In this document: one piece after another, positions 1 to 6,916 of the stretch
Layout: every line of letters starts with the position of its first letter
How positions within the stretch are numbered: position 1 is the first letter of the stretch
Origin: DAOUEX01 sp034430235
Lineage (GTDB): Bacteria; Chloroflexota; Anaerolineae; UBA2200
Assembly: GCA_964478075.1 (NCBI GenBank)
Contig: CAYZGO010000037.1
Coordinates: 1 to 25,421 of the forward strand
Direction: 5' to 3'
DNA length: 25,421 bases
The notes under the pieces: generated by a model
Database searches by the model: none
The model's input: only the letters and a program-made list of their open reading frames with translations
Told to the model about the DNA's origin: nothing
Program-made: the position numbers and the translations under genes

Positions 1-54
1 CTTTACGCCAGAGGCGTAAACGGAAGGCGTAAACGGGGACGACAGGACTGAGGC
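1..54 (+). repeat. Interspersed repeat, copy 1 (truncated by window edge)
   Basis: The window opens inside a repeat that recurs at 6917-7190 and 12350-12610. Positions 2-20 are a near-perfect palindrome (tttacgcc, 3-nt loop, ggcgtaaa), identical to 7117-7135 and 12511-12529. It is followed by the shared segment ending in ggggacgacagg and tgaggcg. The rest of the element lies left of the window. No open frame is conserved between copies, so it is taken as non-coding. Positions 55-205 are GC-rich and show nothing else I recognise. Confidence 0.8.
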
Positions 55-205
55 GGCGGACGGCGGCCCGGCTCAGGGCCGGCTTCGCCTCCGGTGCGCT
101 TGGGCTCAGAATGACACAATCATTTTTGCTGTGGTGAACCACTAGTGTTCTGAGTAATCGTGGTCGCCATGTACCTGCCACGGTAAGTGTAACGGGAGCT
201 TTGCG

Positions 206-802
206 GTGCCTTTTGACCTATCGCAAGCTGTGGCCAAGGTTGAGGCCCTATTACTGCCAGCGGATAGGGAGACAACTGCCTATCCGGTATTGATCATGAT
301 GTCTGGACTGCCCGGTTCGGGCAAGTCTCATCTCGGCCAGCGGCTTGCGGAGCAACTGCCGGCTATCGTCATCGAATCCGACCGTGTGCGGAAGGCTCTG
401 TTCCCACAGCCAAGCTACAGTGCACAGGAGAGCGCATGTGTCCATGGCACATGCCAGGAAATAATACGACGATTGCTGAGAAAAGGCATGCGAGTCATTT
501 TTGACGCGACGAATCTCGTAGAGTCCCAACGGGAGGTGCTCTACAACCTGGCAGACCGCAGCGGTGCCCGTTTGATTATCGTACGGACAATGGCCCCAGA
601 AGGCATAGTCCGGGAGCGTCTGGAGGAGCGTAGAAGGAAGGATGAAGGCGGTTCGGATGCCGATTGGCGGATATATCGCCGCATGTCGAGGAGAGAGCAG
701 AGAATTCGCCGTGCGCATCTGTGTGTGGATACCAGCGGCGATATGGATGACGCAGTGTGGAAGGTGCTGAAAGCAGTTCGCCGTCGGAGCACCAAAACCT
801 GA
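206..802 (+). CDS. P-loop ATPase/kinase-like protein (AAA_33 type)
   Basis: A 198-aa soluble protein. Residues 34-41 are a Walker A loop (GLPGSGKS) after a hydrophobic strand. DATNL at 100-104 fits the Walker B/strand-3 aspartate of zeta-toxin and polynucleotide-kinase-like small P-loop kinases. The Arg-rich stretch around 134-145 could be the lid. Such proteins phosphorylate nucleotides, nucleic-acid ends, sugars or antibiotics; the substrate cannot be read here. The GTG start at 206 is chosen because GGGAG at 194-198 lies 7 nt upstream. It stands alone, convergent with the histidine kinase gene at 890, so its neighbours give no hint. It could equally be annotated simply as an ATP-binding protein. 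Confidence 0.8.
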   Translation: MPFDLSQAVAKVEALLLPADRETTAYPVLIMMSGLPGSGKSHLGQRLAEQLPAIVIESDRVRKALFPQPSYSAQESACVHGTCQEIIRRLLRKGMRVIFDATNLVESQREVLYNLADRSGARLIIVRTMAPEGIVRERLEERRRKDEGGSDADWRIYRRMSRREQRIRRAHLCVDTSGDMDDAVWKVLKAVRRRSTKT

Positions 803-889
803 TAACGGCCAAGAGCGCAAAGATAGCGGAGGCAGTTCCTCGAATGGCGGGCTACGAGATAGCGCTGAGCGTCAGGACAAGCCTAGACG

Positions 890-2086
890 CTACTCTGCGC
901 CTGCTGGCAATTCGATGGTGAACGTTGTCCCCCGCCCTGGTTCACTCTCGACGCCGATTCGGCCACCGTGGGCTTGCACCAACTGCCGGGCGATAGCTAG
1001 GCCCAGGCCCGTCCTCGCGCCACTGACGTGAGACCGGGAACGGTCGCCGCGCCAGAAGCGATCAAAAATGTAGGGTAAATCCCCGGCGGCGATGCCCTCA
1101 CCAGTATCGTGCACGATGATGCGAACGCCGTCTTGGACAGCCCCTTCGACTCCACTCAGGACGCGCTCCGCCCGAAGCGTGATGACCCCGCCGGATGGTG
1201 TGTGGCGCAGCGCGTTAGCCATCAGATTACTGAGCACCTGATCCAGCCGTCCCACGTCAGCGGTGATAGTCATCGTGGACGGGTCGCCCTCAGTCTCGAC
1301 GCACAAATCTATGCCTGCCGCTTCGGCCTGGCCGCTGAAACTGGTGCCTACGTCGGCCAGCAGCTCGATCACGTCCACCGGCTCTCGCATCAACGGCAAC
1401 TGGCCGGCCTCCGCCAGCGAGAGCGTCTGCAAGTCGTCCACGAGCCGCGCCAGGGTGCGCGTTTCTTGCAGCGTGGCACCGATGTGCTCCTCCGTCGGCT
1501 GGTACACATCGTCGAGGATGCCCTCCAGGTTCCCCTGGATGATGTGCAGCGGCGTGCGAAGCTCGTGAGCCACGTCGGCAGTCAGGTTGCGACGTCGCTG
1601 ATCGGCGCGCTTCAGTTCCTCGATCATGCGATTGAAAGACTCGGCCAGCCGGCCGAACTCGCTGGGGCCGTGTACCGGCACCTGCACGCGCACACTCAGG
1701 TCGCCCTCGGCCACAGCGTCCGTGGCGGCCATGACGTCAGCCAGTGGTGTAGTGATGTCCCGAAAGGCTCGCACCGCCAACCCTACTGCCAGCAGAGGGA
1801 GTGCCAGGGACAGGCCGCAGCCTGCGACCCACACCAACACCGCCGTTTGCCCATCGCCCCCGAACAATCGTGTGAGCAGAAACGCCAGCGCCGCCATCCC
1901 GCCCAATACCAATAGAACCATCAGGCCAAAGATCCGGGCAAAGCGGAAAAAGAGAAATCGCCGCTTGCGCCGCCGTGCATGGGGCCACCCGCCAAAGCCA
2001 TGGTGATGGTCGCGGTTCCACGATTCCCACGACCGATGCAGCCTGCGTTCGTGATGTTCCCAGACCTTATTGCCCTTCAAGATCAA
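890..2086 (-). CDS. HAMP-domain sensor histidine kinase
   Basis: A 398-aa membrane histidine kinase that would phosphorylate the regulator encoded just upstream. Residues 1-43 are an unusual His/Trp/Arg-rich cytoplasmic tail. Two membrane helices follow (about 52-74 and 82-107) with only about 7 residues between them, so there is no extracytoplasmic sensor domain. HAMP spans about 108-160. The H-box has H174 (VAHELRTPL), the N-box N287/N291, the G1 box DTGEG at 327-331, the F-box FDRFWRG at 341-347 and the G2 box GLGLAIA at 360-366. It starts with TTG at 2086, overlapping the regulator stop by 4 nt (TTGA), which indicates translational coupling. Residues about 309-319 look like a small repeat-derived insertion in the ATPase domain (see 1143-1162). 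The stimulus is unknown; the His-rich tail suggests metal or a membrane-state signal. Confidence 0.93.
   Translation of the reverse strand: MILKGNKVWEHHERRLHRSWESWNRDHHHGFGGWPHARRRKRRFLFFRFARIFGLMVLLVLGGMAALAFLLTRLFGGDGQTAVLVWVAGCGLSLALPLLAVGLAVRAFRDITTPLADVMAATDAVAEGDLSVRVQVPVHGPSEFGRLAESFNRMIEELKRADQRRRNLTADVAHELRTPLHIIQGNLEGILDDVYQPTEEHIGATLQETRTLARLVDDLQTLSLAEAGQLPLMREPVDVIELLADVGTSFSGQAEAAGIDLCVETEGDPSTMTITADVGRLDQVLSNLMANALRHTPSGGVITLRAERVLSGVEGAVQDGVRIIVHDTGEGIAAGDLPYIFDRFWRGDRSRSHVSGARTGLGLAIARQLVQAHGGRIGVESEPGRGTTFTIELPAGAE
1143..1162 (-). repeat. Short repeat-like segment inside the kinase gene
   Basis: The sequence ccttcgactccactcaggac lies in frame in the ATPase domain of the histidine kinase and supplies about 11 residues (VLSGVEGAVQD) in a loop between two beta strands. 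It resembles a widespread bacterial dispersed repeat of the form CCTTCGACT..GCTCAGGAC. A related ccttcgac...tcgaagg motif occurs in the intergenic region at 3737-3757. That it is a repeat insertion rather than ordinary coding sequence is an inference. Confidence 0.4.
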
Positions 2087-2769
2087 ACCTCGTCAGTGAA
2101 CTTGTAGCCGATGCCGTAGACGGTGAGAACGTAGCGCGGCTCGACAGGGTTGACTTCTAGCTTGCGACGCAGGTTTTTGACGTGGGCGTCTATGCTGCGG
2201 TCAAAGCCGTCCCAAACGACACCATGCAGCCGGTCTAGCAACTGCGCGCGGGTAAAGGTCTGCCCTGGGTGCTGAGCCAGCGTCGCCAGCAGGTTGAACT
2301 CGGTGCGGGTGAGGCGGATTGGCTCCCCGGCGCGAATGACGCGATGGCCATTTAGGTCAATCTCCAGGTCGCCAGCGCGGATGAGTCCCGGCGTGTGGAC
2401 GCCGCCCTGCACGCGGCGCAGCACCGCCCGTACGCGCGCCACCAACTCGCGAGGCGAGAAGGGTTTGGTGATATAGTCGTCCGCACCCAACTCCAGGCCG
2501 ATGAGCCGGTCGGTCTCTTCAACGCGGGCCGTGAGCATGATGATTGGCACGTCCGACTCGCGTCGCAGCGCCCGGCAGACGTCCAGGCCGTCCAGGCCCG
2601 GCAGATTCAGGTCAAGCACGATCAGATCGGGCCGTTCGTGGCGCGCCACAGCCAGCGCCGTCTTTCCATCGGCAGCCGTCACGACCCGGAACCTGCTCCT
2701 CTCCAGGTAGTCCCGTGCCTGTTTGACGATCTTCGGTTCGTCGTCTACCACCAGAATCGTTTCGTTCAT
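2083..2769 (-). CDS. OmpR/PhoB-family response regulator
   Basis: A 228-aa two-domain transcription factor. The receiver domain (about 1-118) has acidic pocket D9/D10, phospho-acceptor D53 (VLDLNLPG), T80 and K102 (TKPF). The winged-helix DNA-binding domain covers about 128-225 and ends in the typical YGIGYKF motif. The open frame extends further upstream to 2937, but the ATG at 2769 is chosen because the receiver fold begins right there (NETILVVDDEP) and a GGGGGAG ribosome-binding site precedes it (minus strand, about 2776-2782). It is cotranscribed with the kinase (4-nt overlap) and probably with the upstream minus-strand genes, which are plausible targets. No target operator could be identified. 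Confidence 0.95.
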   Translation of the reverse strand: MNETILVVDDEPKIVKQARDYLERSRFRVVTAADGKTALAVARHERPDLIVLDLNLPGLDGLDVCRALRRESDVPIIMLTARVEETDRLIGLELGADDYITKPFSPRELVARVRAVLRRVQGGVHTPGLIRAGDLEIDLNGHRVIRAGEPIRLTRTEFNLLATLAQHPGQTFTRAQLLDRLHGVVWDGFDRSIDAHVKNLRRKLEVNPVEPRYVLTVYGIGYKFTDEV

Positions 2770-2821
2770 ACTCTGCTCCCCCGACCGCCTTTTTACCACG
2801 AACGTCACCAATAGGCAAATG

Positions 2822-3088
2822 TCATAAATGCTTTGCAGGCAGCCCCCACGCGTCGTCACGCGGTCGTGAGCGGCTGTCACGCACTCGGGCAATATCAGCG
2901 CGAATGAACAGCACCGCTTCTCTATCTTCAAAGTCAACTGTCCATCCGGGTTGCGACCGCAAGAGTTCTAGCAGGTCGCTGTCGGTGTCGCGGTCCAGCG
3001 TCACAAACTCAACACCATACTCGCGGAACACTGCTAGCCAATCCTCGTTCATGCCAGTTTCTTGTGCGACAGAATGATTCTGTATCAT
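2822..3088 (-). CDS. Small orphan protein resembling a GT39 C-terminal tail
   Basis: An 88-aa soluble protein. It has a strong ribosome-binding site, AGGAGG at 3095-3100 on the minus strand, 6 nt from the ATG at 3088, so it looks translated rather than a chance frame. Residues about 17-65 (WLAVFREYGVEFV, then LLRSQPGWTVDFEDREAVLFIR) have the feel of the soluble tail of GT39/dolichyl-phosphate-mannose-type membrane glycosyltransferases, where the pattern 'tyrosine-glycine-valine, leucine-rich helix, GW, acidic, hydrophobic R' closes the protein. That likeness is from memory and unaligned. No membrane segment is present, so it is either a relic of a larger gene or a stand-alone domain. It lies 52 bp upstream of the response-regulator start. 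Confidence 0.6.
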   Translation of the reverse strand: MIQNHSVAQETGMNEDWLAVFREYGVEFVTLDRDTDSDLLELLRSQPGWTVDFEDREAVLFIRADIARVRDSRSRPRDDAWGLPAKHL

Positions 3089-3169
3089 GTGATTCCTCCT
3101 CTGACACGGTCGCCCTGGTGCCCCACTTCGCAGACGATCATATAGGCCAAGAGACCAACCATTCCTATG

Positions 3170-3676
3170 CTATCTAACCTTTCTGAAGTGGGAAATCCTT
3201 CCCTGACGCTTCAGATGGCAGAAAACTCCGCTTGGAATCCAGGGCCGTCCTTCGATAGAGAGTATGCCCGCTGGTTTCAAAAGCCGATGTAGTTCGGTCG
3301 AAATGCTCTCCACATCTCCAACGGGGTGAGCAAACCCAAAGACAAAGATGAGATCAAAGCTCTGATCGGGTAGACCCGTTTGAGCAGCATCAGCAAGGAC
3401 GGTCTTAACGTTGGTCACCCCTTCCTTCTCGATCTTCTGTTGAACTGTTTCCACAGCCAGTGGATTGATATCCAACGCATAGACACTCCCTTTTTCTCCT
3501 ACTATCCTTGCCGCGGGAATGGTGAAAAAGCCAGGCCCGCACCCGATTTCCAGCACCTTTTGACCTGGCTCAAGTCCTGCAGCATTCAAAACCACATAGG
3601 GATCCCTAAACAGGCTATAGAGAGTCTCATGAACCAAGGACATCATTCTAAAGTGCACTCTGTGTGTCATAGACAT
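3170..3676 (-). CDS. Class I SAM-dependent methyltransferase
   Basis: A 168-aa Rossmann-fold methyltransferase of the Methyltransf_11/25 type. Motif I (VLEIGCGPGF) is at 41-50 and the acidic residue ending beta-2 is D69 (YALDIN). DLIFVFGFAH follows as motif IV, and HRLLKPAG as the post-motif helix turn. It is somewhat short: the last 25 residues are basic and end in GRISHFRKV, which still resembles the closing strand of the family, so I treat it as intact. The ATG at 3676 is supported by AAGGAGGTAA just upstream on the minus strand (about 3681-3690). The substrate is unknown. It belongs to the minus-strand group with the two-component system, about 80 bp upstream of the 88-aa gene. Confidence 0.88.
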   Translation of the reverse strand: MSMTHRVHFRMMSLVHETLYSLFRDPYVVLNAAGLEPGQKVLEIGCGPGFFTIPAARIVGEKGSVYALDINPLAVETVQQKIEKEGVTNVKTVLADAAQTGLPDQSFDLIFVFGFAHPVGDVESISTELHRLLKPAGILSIEGRPWIPSGVFCHLKRQGRISHFRKVR

Positions 3677-3736
3677 TCTTTACCTCCTTGCTCACTACGA
3701 CAACTAGCTGACGATACTTGCTAGTCATCGAACCTT

Positions 3737-3793
3737 CCTTCGACTAACGCTCGAAGGGGAGCGCGTGGGCAGCCATAGGTTGCCCGCACGCTC
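3737..3793. repeat. Two adjacent inverted repeats (hairpins)
   Basis: In the gap between the 146-aa gene and the methyltransferase gene, ccttcga (3737-3743) pairs with tcgaagg (3751-3757). Right next to it, the 13-nt arm 3759-3771 pairs with 3781-3793 (one mismatch, one G-U) around a 9-nt loop. Neither is followed by a T run, so they are poor intrinsic terminators. They may be a dispersed palindromic element or an RNA-processing/attenuation structure within the minus-strand transcript. Confidence 0.6.
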
Positions 3794-3815
3794 TCGGCCC
3801 TTCACGCGTTGCGGG

Positions 3816-4256
3816 CTAACTCTCTGGCTCCGCATCGCCAGTTTCCGCATCCGGCTCAGCCTTCTCCGTCTTTTCCTCAGACGGCTTTTCCCAGTACCAG
3901 CACCAGGGAGGCATAGGCCCGTGCATGCCATGCCAGCGCGTAGCCATCGGCCACGGCCCTCTGCCCATCACCTTCTTCCAGGCCAGCAAGCGGAAGATCT
4001 GGCCAACTGCGACGAACAGCAGGAAGAGCAAGCCCGCGCCGCACAGGAAGGGTCCGAAGCCAAAGGGGCGTCCCCCGTAGCCGAAGCCGTAGTACGTATG
4101 GGGTGCTGTCGCGATATCCTCGCCCTCAACTGCTAATTGGCCCATCCTGTAGCCCTGCGACCAACCCATGCGGTGGATCGCCAACCCGCCCATGACCAGC
4201 AGTCCAATGACGACCACTGCCACCACTGCTCTCACTAGGAACCATCTCGTAGACAT
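3816..4256 (-). CDS. Small His/Met-rich two-helix membrane protein
   Basis: A 146-aa protein that I cannot assign to a named family. Helix 1 is about residues 8-27, preceded by Arg. Next comes a Gly/Tyr/Phe-rich loop (YYGFGYGGRPFGFG, about 55-68), helix 2 at about 70-91, and a segment rich in Trp, His, Met and Cys (about 97-121, including RWHGMHGPMPPWCWYW). The last 25 residues are highly charged, with many Glu and Asp. Its start has a clear GAGGAGGTAAGAA site before the ATG at 4256. It is the first gene of the minus-strand group that ends in the response regulator and histidine kinase. Its His/Met/Cys content, echoing the His-rich tail of that kinase, suggests metal binding, but this is inference only. 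Confidence 0.8.
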   Translation of the reverse strand: MSTRWFLVRAVVAVVVIGLLVMGGLAIHRMGWSQGYRMGQLAVEGEDIATAPHTYYGFGYGGRPFGFGPFLCGAGLLFLLFVAVGQIFRLLAWKKVMGRGPWPMATRWHGMHGPMPPWCWYWEKPSEEKTEKAEPDAETGDAEPES

Positions 4257-4311
4257 TTCTTACCTCCTCGGGGTTTCATTTGGCTCCAGTATGCCACAAA
4301 CCTGTAAAGGA

Positions 4312-4341
4312 ATTATGAACAAGTGTGGGAAATGTGGTGAA
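4312..4341 (-). promoter_or_regulatory. Possible sigma-70 promoter for the minus-strand group
   Basis: On the minus strand TTCACC (4336-4341) and CATAAT (4312-4317) are separated by 18 nt, matching 4/6 and 5/6 of the consensus. It lies about 55 nt upstream of the ATG at 4256. It is divergent from the riboswitch promoter at 4478. The match is modest and could be chance. Confidence 0.3.
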
Positions 4342-4477
4342 GTTGTGCCAACGGTGCAGGCAGCAGCGCTTGTGGCAATCTCAGAGATTGAAGGTCAGCG
4401 TGGTCTTGCCGAAGCTGGCTGGCCCAGAAATGAAGGTCAGCCAGCGGCCCGACTGCAGCCTCTCGTCCAGCCGCTGT

Positions 4478-4506
4478 TTGACAAATCCACACAGCTATGC
4501 TATTAT
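4478..4506 (+). promoter_or_regulatory. Consensus sigma-70 promoter of the SAM-cycle operon
   Basis: TTGACA (4478-4483, perfect -35) is 17 nt from TATTAT (4501-4506, 5/6 of -10), with TG one base before the -10 (extended -10). Transcription should begin near 4513, about 30 nt before the SAM riboswitch. The match to consensus, spacing and location make this the best-supported promoter in the window. Confidence 0.85.
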
Positions 4507-4541
4507 AGCCGCGTTCGTCAACCGAATAGCTGTCAGGCTCA

Positions 4542-4743
4542 CTCTTATCTAGAGGGGTGGAGGGACCGGCCCTGTGAAACCCCGGCAACCAGAGTTGTCA
4601 GGTAGTCCTTAGTGAGATGGTCTGGCGCCATCAAGTCGGACCATAAGACTAAAGGAATAAGGACTGACCGACCAGTTATGGTGCCAATTCCGGCAGACCC
4701 TGGCATTCTCAGTAGGGAAGCAAGGTCGTCTGAAAGATGAGAG
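4542..4743 (+). promoter_or_regulatory. SAM-I (S-box) riboswitch aptamer with enlarged P3
   Basis: All landmark SAM-I segments occur in order: ctcttatct (P1 5' strand, 4542-4550), GAGGGACCGGCCCTGTGAAA (P2 and kink-turn/pseudoknot region, from about 4560), CCGGCAACC (4582-4590), GGTGCCAATTCC (4680-4691), then GAAAGATGAGAG, whose 4735-4743 pairs with the 5' strand to close P1. The P3 arm between GGCAACC and GGTGCC is about 89 nt, far longer than in ordinary S-boxes. It contains a perfect 8-bp stem (4604-4611 with 4658-4665) and an inner 6-bp stem (4617-4622 with 4639-4644). SAM binding should stabilise P1 and allow the terminator at 4759, so expression of the methionine/SAM genes falls when SAM is plentiful. 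Confidence 0.95.
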
Positions 4744-4758
4744 GGAAGCTAATACCTT

Positions 4759-4784
4759 CTCTCCCATCGGGAGAGTGTTTTTTT
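4759..4784 (+). terminator. Riboswitch-controlled intrinsic terminator
   Basis: The stem ctctccc (4759-4765) / gggagag (4769-4775) with a 3-nt loop is followed by a run of seven T (4778-4784). An alternative antiterminator can form between gagaggg (4739-4745) and ttctctc (4757-4763). It uses both the 3' strand of riboswitch P1 and the 5' arm of the terminator, so the structures are mutually exclusive. This is the expected layout of a SAM-OFF transcriptional switch. Confidence 0.92.
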
Positions 4785-4803
4785 GTCCGCTGCAGGAGGC
4801 CTG

Positions 4804-5841
4804 ATGCGTACTATTGAATGGCATGATGGCAAGGTCACAATGATTGATCAACAGCGACTGCCGCAAGAGTTCATAGTTCTGGAATACACTGACTATCATG
4901 ACGTTGCCGAGGCCATCAAAACGATGAAGATTAGAGGAGCGCCGGCGATTGGAGCCGCTGCAGCTTTCGGCCTCGCTTTGGCAGCAGTGCACAGCTCTGC
5001 CGCCTCACGCCAGGAATTGCTCATCGAGTTCGACCGTGCTGCAAAAGTGCTCAGCAAAACGCGACCCACGGCGGTCAACCTCTTCTGGGCCATTCGTCGT
5101 ATGACAGACGTGGCACACCAGCCACGCTGGACAACAGTAGAGGAAGTCACTAAAGCGCTAGTGCAAGAGGCACAGCACATCGCTGATGAGGACGTCGAGG
5201 TCAATAAGCGCATGGGGGCGCATGGCGCGGTACTGATTCAAGACGGCGACAACATATTGACCCATTGCAATGCAGGCGCTCTAGCCACTGTGGACTATGG
5301 CACGACTCTCGGCGTGGTGCGAGCAGCCCACAAACAAGGAAAGCGCATCCACGTATGGGTTGACGAGACGCGTCCGTTCCTGCAAGGGGCGAGGCTGACT
5401 GCCTGGGAGCTGCTGCAGGCTCGCATCCCCGCAACGCTGATTACTGATAACATGGCGGGCCACTTTATGTCCCAGGGCAAAGTGGACATCGTGCTGGTAG
5501 GCGCGGACCGCATCGCTGCAAACGGCGATGTGGCCAACAAAATCGGCACATACTCCCTGGCAGTCCTGGCGAAGGAGAACGGCATCCCCTTCTACTCAGT
5601 AGCCCCCACCTCAACGGTGGACCTTAGCATCGCCAGCGGCGCAGACATCCCCATTGAAGAGCGCGATCCGCGCGAGGTGACGCATATTCGCGGCATACCG
5701 ATTACTGCGGAGGGTGTACAGGCTGCTCACCCTGCCTTCGACGTCACGCCCCACCGCTACGTCACGGGCATTGTGACTGAAGCAGGGATCATTTACCCGC
5801 CCTTTGCACTGGGCCTGAAGAAGGCCAAGCAAATGCAGTAA
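4804..5841 (+). CDS. mtnA: S-methyl-5-thioribose-1-phosphate isomerase
   Basis: A 345-aa cytoplasmic enzyme of the methionine salvage pathway. It converts 5-methylthioribose-1-phosphate to 5-methylthioribulose-1-phosphate. Family landmarks are RGAPAIG (44-50), THCNAGALAT with the catalytic cysteine C155, DETRP (187-191), TLITDNMAGH (211-220) and VGADRIAANGD with the catalytic aspartate D235. Its length is normal for MtnA; the related eIF2B-like subunits lack this exact Cys/Asp pair. The start is the ATG at 4804, behind AGGAGG (4794-4799). A longer reading from TTG at 4783 would begin inside the terminator T-run and is rejected. It is the first gene after the SAM riboswitch. Its usual partner mtnP (MTA phosphorylase) is not in the window. 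Confidence 0.96.
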   Translation: MRTIEWHDGKVTMIDQQRLPQEFIVLEYTDYHDVAEAIKTMKIRGAPAIGAAAAFGLALAAVHSSAASRQELLIEFDRAAKVLSKTRPTAVNLFWAIRRMTDVAHQPRWTTVEEVTKALVQEAQHIADEDVEVNKRMGAHGAVLIQDGDNILTHCNAGALATVDYGTTLGVVRAAHKQGKRIHVWVDETRPFLQGARLTAWELLQARIPATLITDNMAGHFMSQGKVDIVLVGADRIAANGDVANKIGTYSLAVLAKENGIPFYSVAPTSTVDLSIASGADIPIEERDPREVTHIRGIPITAEGVQAAHPAFDVTPHRYVTGIVTEAGIIYPPFALGLKKAKQMQ

Positions 5842-5855
5842 CGAAAGGGAGACAA

Positions 5856-6902
5856 ATGCCTGAGAGATTTGATCCTGCGTGGTTGCCTACGGCCATAGGC
5901 AGTTTACCATTGTCAGATCCAGCCCAGGCGTGGGCCTGGACGCTGAGGTACCTGCCGCAGATACCCGTTTGGGCACAGTTGTCCAGGCGTTCCTACCTGG
6001 AGAATATGTATGCGCAATTCTCCGAGAACTTTCCGGGGATCGTGGTTGACCTCGAAGCAGAGCGCACGTACGTGGACCACATGCGGGATCTGGATCGTGA
6101 CCTTGAGCGCTTGTACCTGGCCTACCTGGAGAATGACCTGGAATACGGCGTGCTGAGCCCTGACTATGCAGCAGGACTGCACTACCTGCTCGATACGGAG
6201 GGCTTGCTGGAGGTGACCCCTGTGGCCGTCAAAGGGCAGGTCACCGGGCCTATCAGTTGGGGATTGACGGTCACGGATCAGAACCGCCGCCCCCTGCTCT
6301 ATGACGAGATGCTGGCGGATGCAATAGCCAAGCATTTGCGGGTCAAGGCCGCCTGGCAAGAGCAACGACTAAAGACCATAGCGCCTCAGACGATCATCTT
6401 TGTGGATGAGCCCTACATGAGTTCCTTTGGATCGGGCTTTGTCTCGCTCGGCCGTGACCAGGTGTTGACGCTGCTCGAAGAGGTCTTTGCCGGCATTGAA
6501 GGATTAAAGGGGGTGCACTGCTGTGCCAACACCGATTGGTCCGTTCTCCTTGACACCTCCGTAGATATCCTGAGCCTGGACGCGTATGAGTACGCCGAAT
6601 CGCTCTCTCTCTATCCTGACGCTGTCGCTGCCTTCCTTGAGCGTGGCGGGGTCATCGCCTGGGGCATCGTGCCGGCGAGTTCAGCAGTAATGGACGAAAC
6701 AGTGGACAGCCTGCTGGATCGCCTGCATGAGGCAATGGATCTGCTCGTGCAAAAGGGCCTATCTCTCGACAAGCTCTTGGCTGCCGGCCTGGTCACGCCT
6801 TCTTGCGGCACTGGCTCGCTGGATCCACAGGTCGCTGAGCGCGCCCTTGCGCTGACCGCCGAAGTGTCAGCGCAAATGCGAGCGAGGTACGTCGCTACAT
6901 GA
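5856..6902 (+). CDS. MetE-like (cobalamin-independent methionine synthase family) protein, C-terminal domain only
   Basis: A 348-aa protein of the UROD/MetE barrel superfamily. It corresponds only to the catalytic C-terminal half of MetE (the full enzyme is about 750 aa). IGSLP is at 14-18. Probable zinc ligands are H221 and C223 (VHCCANTDW), D242 (ILSLD, where classical MetE has Glu) and C317 (PSCGTGS). The acidic pair DEP at 184-186 is also typical. Stand-alone 'core' MetE proteins make methionine from homocysteine, with a methyl-corrinoid rather than methyl-folate as donor in the cases studied. The SAM-riboswitch context fits methionine synthesis, but the substrate is not proven. GGGAG at 5847-5851 precedes the ATG, only 14 nt after the mtnA stop, so the two are cotranscribed. 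Confidence 0.85.
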   Translation: MPERFDPAWLPTAIGSLPLSDPAQAWAWTLRYLPQIPVWAQLSRRSYLENMYAQFSENFPGIVVDLEAERTYVDHMRDLDRDLERLYLAYLENDLEYGVLSPDYAAGLHYLLDTEGLLEVTPVAVKGQVTGPISWGLTVTDQNRRPLLYDEMLADAIAKHLRVKAAWQEQRLKTIAPQTIIFVDEPYMSSFGSGFVSLGRDQVLTLLEEVFAGIEGLKGVHCCANTDWSVLLDTSVDILSLDAYEYAESLSLYPDAVAAFLERGGVIAWGIVPASSAVMDETVDSLLDRLHEAMDLLVQKGLSLDKLLAAGLVTPSCGTGSLDPQVAERALALTAEVSAQMRARYVAT

Positions 6903-6916
6903 AAGCCTGTCCGAGA

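Noticed and set aside
100..120. Promoter before the P-loop kinase gene (TTGGGC with CACAAT)
   Set aside because: Spacing is only 9 nt, which is not compatible with sigma-70 binding.
251..820. Long minus-strand open frame opposite the P-loop kinase gene
   Set aside because: It mirrors the codon pattern of the plus-strand gene, has no recognisable domain, and the opposite frame carries a clear Walker A motif and ribosome-binding site.
1109..1915. 268-codon plus-strand frame opposite the histidine kinase
   Set aside because: Antisense shadow in high-GC sequence; composition is dominated by His, Gln and Arg, with no domain.
4783..4803. Upstream TTG start for mtnA
   Set aside because: It lies in the terminator T run with no ribosome-binding site, while ATG 4804 has AGGAGG before it.
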